Of a DNA stretch of 64,000 nucleotides, positions 59,832 to 64,000 are shown piece after piece (the stretch's first letter is position 1; each line of letters begins with the position of its first letter). Location: contig NC_056743.1 of NCBI RefSeq assembly GCF_019279795.1, positions 1,787,888,339-1,787,952,338 on the forward strand. The letters run 5' to 3'. This DNA is from Protopterus annectens (Eukaryota; Chordata; Ceratodontiformes; Protopteridae). Position numbers and translations under genes: made by a program. The notes beneath the pieces are model-generated. The model was given only the letters and a program-made list of their open reading frames with translations. It made no database searches and was not told the origin of the DNA.

Positions 59832-59890
59832 AACTGGCTAGGCTTAAAATGGTCTGCAAGGCAGCTAGCTTAGAATTGCGTGTGAAGCTA
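59832..59890 (+). mobile_element. CR1-like 3' tail or SINE tail
   Basis: ACTGGCTAGGCTTAAAATGG then TCTGCAAGGCAGCTAGCTTAG: the family tail on the plus strand, without a recognisable SINE head. Confidence 0.65.
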
Positions 59891-59984
59891 GTGTGTGCAT
59901 GCGTTTGTATGTGAATGGACCTTTAAAGAGTTTAGTTAGTGGGGATTGAATAAAATGTGGGTTGAGAATGTCGGGGGGGGGGGG

Positions 59985-60236
59985 AATTTTAAGTTTGGGG
60001 ATTAGGCTGTAATAGTAATTAGTGTTGTGAACATGGAAGGGTTTTTAATGTATCTATGTTTAAGGGGTGGATAAAATGTCTTAAAGGATTTGGAGTAAGT
60101 GGGGGGAGGGGAGAATTTTAAGTTTGGGGATTAGGCTGTAATAGTAATTAGTGTTGTGAACATGGAAGGGTTTTTAATGTATCTATGTTTAAGGGGTGGA
60201 TAAAATGTCTTAAAGGATTTGGAGTAAGTGGGGGGA
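59985..60236 (+). repeat. Two perfect tandem copies of a 129-bp unit
   Basis: AATTTTAAGTTTGGGGATTA starts at 59985 and again at 60114. The units look identical through GGAGTAAGTGGGGGG, so the duplication is recent or gene-converted. Confidence 0.95.
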
Positions 60237-60580
60237 ATTTGAGAGGGTAGAGAAGCAAGCAGAGGTCATTTTCTGTAGTAGTAGCATGCCATCACTTTGT
60301 GTAGAGGCATAGAGTATACGCTTCCACTTTAGCACAAGTAAAAGCAAAGTAAAAGAAACTCATTTTAAGTCCCGTGCATAAATGTCTGTGCACTAATAAT
60401 GCTTAGTTAGTAGTTGTGATGTGCAATCTCATTCCTAGCCCTAAAATGCCCGTGACACAGTGACTACAGCTACAAATTGCTGTGGAGCTAGAAAGCTAAA
60501 AGGCTTTCAGAAGGCAAAAATAAAAAGGGGGGACAAAAGCACTTTATGGCAGTCCCAAAGAAGCCATCAGTAAATATATA
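60237..60580. other. Unannotated spacer
   Basis: No gene or repeat is recognised. Confidence 0.45.
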
Positions 60581-61154
60581 GGTTCATAGGTGTGTACTAG
60601 GCTAATAGCCCTGGAGCCATTACAAGCCTAGCCCGTAGAAGTGCCCTGGCATCGTGCCGCTCGACATTAGTTCTCATTGTCTCTATCAAATAAAGCCACT
60701 GGAGTGATCCCCGGGGTGAACTTTCTATTACCCTTCCAATCGTCAAGATTTCTGTTGAAGAGGGACAGCAAGGTGCTCTGCTTGACATGTATGGGAAGTC
60801 TATTCCAGAGCATAGGCACTCTCTGGGTGAGAGTCCTGTCCCTCCAGCATGTTCTCTTGATTGTGGTAATGAGGTTGAGGTCTCTGAAGCATGTGGTGTG
60901 GGGGGATTGGGATTTCTTTAGATGTAGCATTTCTAACAGAGCTATGTCAAACATAGCTTTATTAGTCAAGCAAAGATCGCCTCTTAAGTAGGCGATGTGA
61001 GACCGAGAATAGCTGTAGTCTTTTGAATCTGTCCATGTAGGGCATGTGTTTAATCCGTAGGATTCTCTTTGTGAGGTACTTCTGTGGCATCTCCAGCTGT
61101 TGCAGGTGTCTAGTAAGGTACATGCCAAATGGGGCATTATACTCAGTGATTGGT

Positions 61155-61835
61155 TTAATGAAGGAAGAGTGGAGAGAAACGCTGACCTTTCTTCCTGGAT
61201 GCAAAACCCTTGGTAATGAGGTATACCACATAGAAGGACTTTATGACCACAGTGGCTGTGTGGTGGTCGAAGGAGAGATTGCTGTCAACCTGTGTCCCCA
61301 GATCTCTTATAACGCCTTCAGTGTTCAGTGGGCTCCCATCGATGTGGTAATTAGTGGGAACTGAGTTTTTAACAAAGGGAGTGACTATACAGATTTTGGC
61401 ATTAAGCTTAAGGCTATGGTTTTGACACCAGTCATTGGTCTTAGTGAGGCCTTTCTCTAGGATGTCTGCATCACTTGGGGAGTTAATAATGGCTCCCAGC
61501 TTGCAATCATCTGCGAACTTGGTCAGCCCGAGTCCCTTTGTGTTGGCCTGGACTTCTGAGAAGTAGATGCCAGACAGGAGAGGACCCAGGACCGATCCCT
61601 GTGGCACTTTACTCGTGACTGGTCGGCAGTCTGTCTTGGAGTCTACTGCTTTCGCACTGTGTGTTCTATCTGTGAGCCAATTTGCAACCCACCTAGTGAT
61701 GTAGGTGTTGATGCCTAGTTTGGTCAGTTCATCAATAATTTCCGAGACAGGAATGGTATCAAAGGCCTTGGTCAGGTCAAGGTAGGCTGTATGGCACTGC
61801 CTTACTTTCATCCACAGCCGTGGTGACGGACTCAA
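61155..61835 (-). pseudogene. CR1-like reverse transcriptase domain, central part
   Basis: 226 open codons with KAFDTIP, PQGSVLGPLLSGIYFSE, LTKFADDCKLGA, LKLNAKICIVTPF and VIRDLGTQVDSNLSFDHH. The upstream fingers region (near 61840-62080) is in another frame. Confidence 0.88.
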
Positions 61836-62952
61836 AGAAGTTAACCAGGTTGAGCAGACATGATCTCCCTTTCATAAAGCCAGATTGCGTGGGCTCTAGA
61901 GTTTGGAGATTTTCTATATCTTTGTTACAGGTCCATGATGATGCGCTCCATAGCTTTACATATCAGACAAATCAGTTTAATGGGGCGATAATTCCCAGGG
62001 TCTGTAGTTGCTCCCCCTTTATGGAGAGGGATGACTATGGAGTGGACTATACGGAAAGGACAAAGCCTGAGGTGAGGCTGTGACTGAACAGGGCACACAG
62101 GTGTGGTGCCATTTCACTTTATAGTTCATGTAGAACACAGCCAGTGATATTATCAGGTCCCATTGAAGCTGTATTCTTGGCCTTGGACAATGCAGCTTTA
62201 ACCTGTGCTGCAATAATGCTGGGTGCCTGGCATTCTTTCGGTATTGTGATTGGTCCTTTAATGAGGGGAGAGGGGAAAAGTTGGCACTGAATCTGTCGGC
62301 CAGTATGTTGGCAATATCTGTTGGCTCAGTGTTGGTGGTACCATTGTGCAGTAACTCGGAGCAAATTTGGATATTGCCATGGAGGTTCCTGATATAACTA
62401 TAGAAAGCTTTATGATTGTTTTTAGTGTCTGCTGCAATTCTGCCTTCATATCTGGCGGATTTGATGAGGAATCTCAACTTTTTGTTGAGGCTAATAAGGA
62501 AGTTTTTTCAGTCATGGGAATTCACCTTTTCTGCAACAGTTTCTTCCTTCTGTTGTGGAGTTTATTAATGGCAGGACACCACCAGATTGGCTTCCTTTTT
62601 TTTGGAGGAGAGCATATTGGTTCTGTTGGGTGTGGCTAGTTCTATGCATTTATGTGCATGTTCGTACAGTGCATTGGTGTATAATTCGGCAGTCATGCAG
62701 CTATTTTCTATTGGCATGGGTGCCGTGAAGTTAGCCACCTCTGTTTAGAAGCCCAGAGTCAGCTTTGGAGAAGTTTTTCAAGGTGGTTACCCCTGTGGGG
62801 GGGGGGGGGGGCTGAGATGTGGATTTCCATGGTGATAGCTTATGGTCAGATCTGACCAGGGAGCTTTTAACTACTGGTGTAGAGCAACGGTCGCCCATGT
62901 TAGTAATAACCAGGTCAAGAATGTTGCTTTCTCTGTTGGGGGTCAGAATGAG

Positions 62953-63456
62953 CTAGTCCAAGGTATTGGAATTGATGAATTCCAGGAAGCGTTGGGCCAG
63001 TGTATTGGTGCTCAAGTAGTTCTCCCAGTTGATGGAGGGGTAGTTGAAGTCTCCTAGTATGAGAGTGTTGGGTTGGACTTTGGTAGATTCTAGGTTGCAT
63101 AGGAACATGGAGTGAGAGTCTAGGGACATGGTTGGGGACCTATAGCAGGCTATGACCTGGATCGCCATCTTACCCAATGTTAGTTGTACCTGAAGTATCT
63201 CAGCTGCATTATGCTGGGCTACTGGTCTGGAGGTGTGCATATCCTTTATGAATATGGTGACACCACTGCCTTTGGAGCTACGGTCCATGTTTCTGGGCCA
63301 AAAGGTGTGGAATGAGTTATAGCCTGGTAGCGCAGGGGTGCTTTCTGCTGCTTTAAACCAGGTCTCTGTTACAGCACAAATGTCAATGTAGTCCATTTTG
63401 AGGAGTGCTTCGAGCAAGTGCATCTTGAGATTTAGACGTGTAGCGTTGAGTAGCAT
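62953..63456 (-). pseudogene. CR1-like APE endonuclease domain
   Basis: 167 open codons from MLLNATRLNLKMHLLEALLK to FINSNTLD, with the catalytic blocks TETWFKA and LGDFNYPS. The end of the domain (the ..ENILDLI.. part seen in the copy at 37833) is in another frame. Confidence 0.85.
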
Positions 63457-64000
63457 GACCCTCAGATTGCATTTATTTATAGCTGTTACTGTGGTTATTT
63501 GGTCTTTGGAACACCGCCTAAAAAAGTCACTATAGGTGTGGCAAGAGCCTTAGCCAGTACCTGGAAACTCAGGGGTGACAGATGCAGGCCATCTTTGGCA
63601 AAGCATTGAGGCCTGTCAGTCATGTTGTCCCAAGCAGACCGATACTGAATCACCTTAGAATGACACCAGAAACTTAGTTAATTGCTGAAGTCAGTCATTT
63701 TTTTGTTTGTACTGCGGTATAATTCTGGGTGATGGTAGGATACTGCTCAGGGTTAGGGTAATACCTGCCTGGGACACATAATCCGAGAGCTCCACCATGT
63801 CTCTTTTTTCATGTAGTCTAGGGAGGTGCATCTCGGGTCATTCACGTCCACATGGACAATGACAGAGTCATACTTGTACTTGTGATGGGTGACCTGAGTG
63901 CGTGTGTTGTGTTGGAGTCTGGCACCTGATAGACAGCTGACTGTTACCTTCTTCATATTGAACGTAGTGAGTGGGACACTTGTGTGCCTCTCTACTGAGT

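Larger units (their letters stand above)
60581..64000 (-). mobile_element. CR1-like LINE, long copy running off the window
   Basis: Same family and strand as 35521-39250. On the minus strand: an esterase remnant (about 63956-63540, VTVSCLSGARL and VIVHVDVNDPRC), APE endonuclease (63456-62953, DICAVTETWFKAAES, LILGDFNYPSINWENY), reverse transcriptase (61835-61155, AYLDLTKAFDTIP, KVPQGSVLGPLLSGIYFSE, KFADDCKLGA), the C-terminal block (61137-60667, TCWRDRTLTQRVPMLWNRLP) and the 3' tail from 60640 to 60581. Each domain is open but frames shift between them. The catalytic FADD is kept. The 5' end lies beyond the window. Confidence 0.92.

Noticed and set aside
1-64000. tRNA or rRNA genes
   Set aside because: Only tRNA-like SINE heads with degenerate boxes were found; none folds convincingly as a tRNA by eye.

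Overview
The window looks like non-coding DNA from a large, repeat-rich vertebrate genome. The only host gene I recognise is the first coding exon of RAD23B at 45991-46056 (+), with a CpG-rich promoter just upstream. It ends in a good splice donor, and no second exon is seen, so at least 18 kb of its first intron lies in the window. The mix of repeats (CR1-like, RTE-like and R4/Dong-like LINEs, Penelope-like elements, a DIRS-like fossil, a Gmr1-like Ty3/gypsy fossil, hAT transposons, tRNA-derived SINEs and one MIR-like CORE-SINE) fits a non-teleost fish or amphibian-grade genome (lungfish, bichir and similar). Species is inference only.

Layout. 1-2150: CR1-like LINE (-). 2150-4336: no gene seen. 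4337-11298: copy A of a duplicated unit, split by a full-length RTE LINE (5593-8745) with 8-bp target-site duplications. 11318-28915: an RTE 3' fragment split by a 17,000-bp unit (11788-28787) with hAT-type terminal inverted repeats and an 8-bp target duplication; this unit holds a nearly intact hAT transposase gene (17097-19407), an R4/Dong-type LINE, CR1 debris, a SINE and a CpG-rich patch. 29132-41140: a Gmr1-like LTR fossil (integrase before reverse transcriptase) filled by nested insertions, including an inverted pair of Penelope-like copies and a nearly complete CR1-like LINE (35521-39250). 41140-45720: no gene, weak tandem repeats and SINE pieces. 45720-46060: RAD23B promoter and exon 1. 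46119-51338: copy B of the duplicated unit, starting 62 bp inside RAD23B intron 1, with its own insertions (an A-B-A-B' fold-back unit at 47175-49023 and a hAT-like MITE). 51340-53965: LINE and Penelope fragments. 54025-59765: a DIRS-like fossil with inverted terminal repeats. 60581-64000: a long CR1-like LINE (-) running off the end.

How parts relate. The two copies of the duplicated unit act as empty-site controls for each other, so three insertions can be bounded precisely. Two SINE families carry the 3' tails of two LINEs in the same window (CR1-like and RTE-like), which suggests LINE-driven SINE mobilisation. The strongest unusual signal is the 17-kb hAT-bounded unit: removing it and one copy of its target duplication leaves the RTE reading frame open across the junction.

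All coordinates come from reading by eye. Boundaries of old elements are good to a few tens of bases unless a target duplication or inverted repeat is named.
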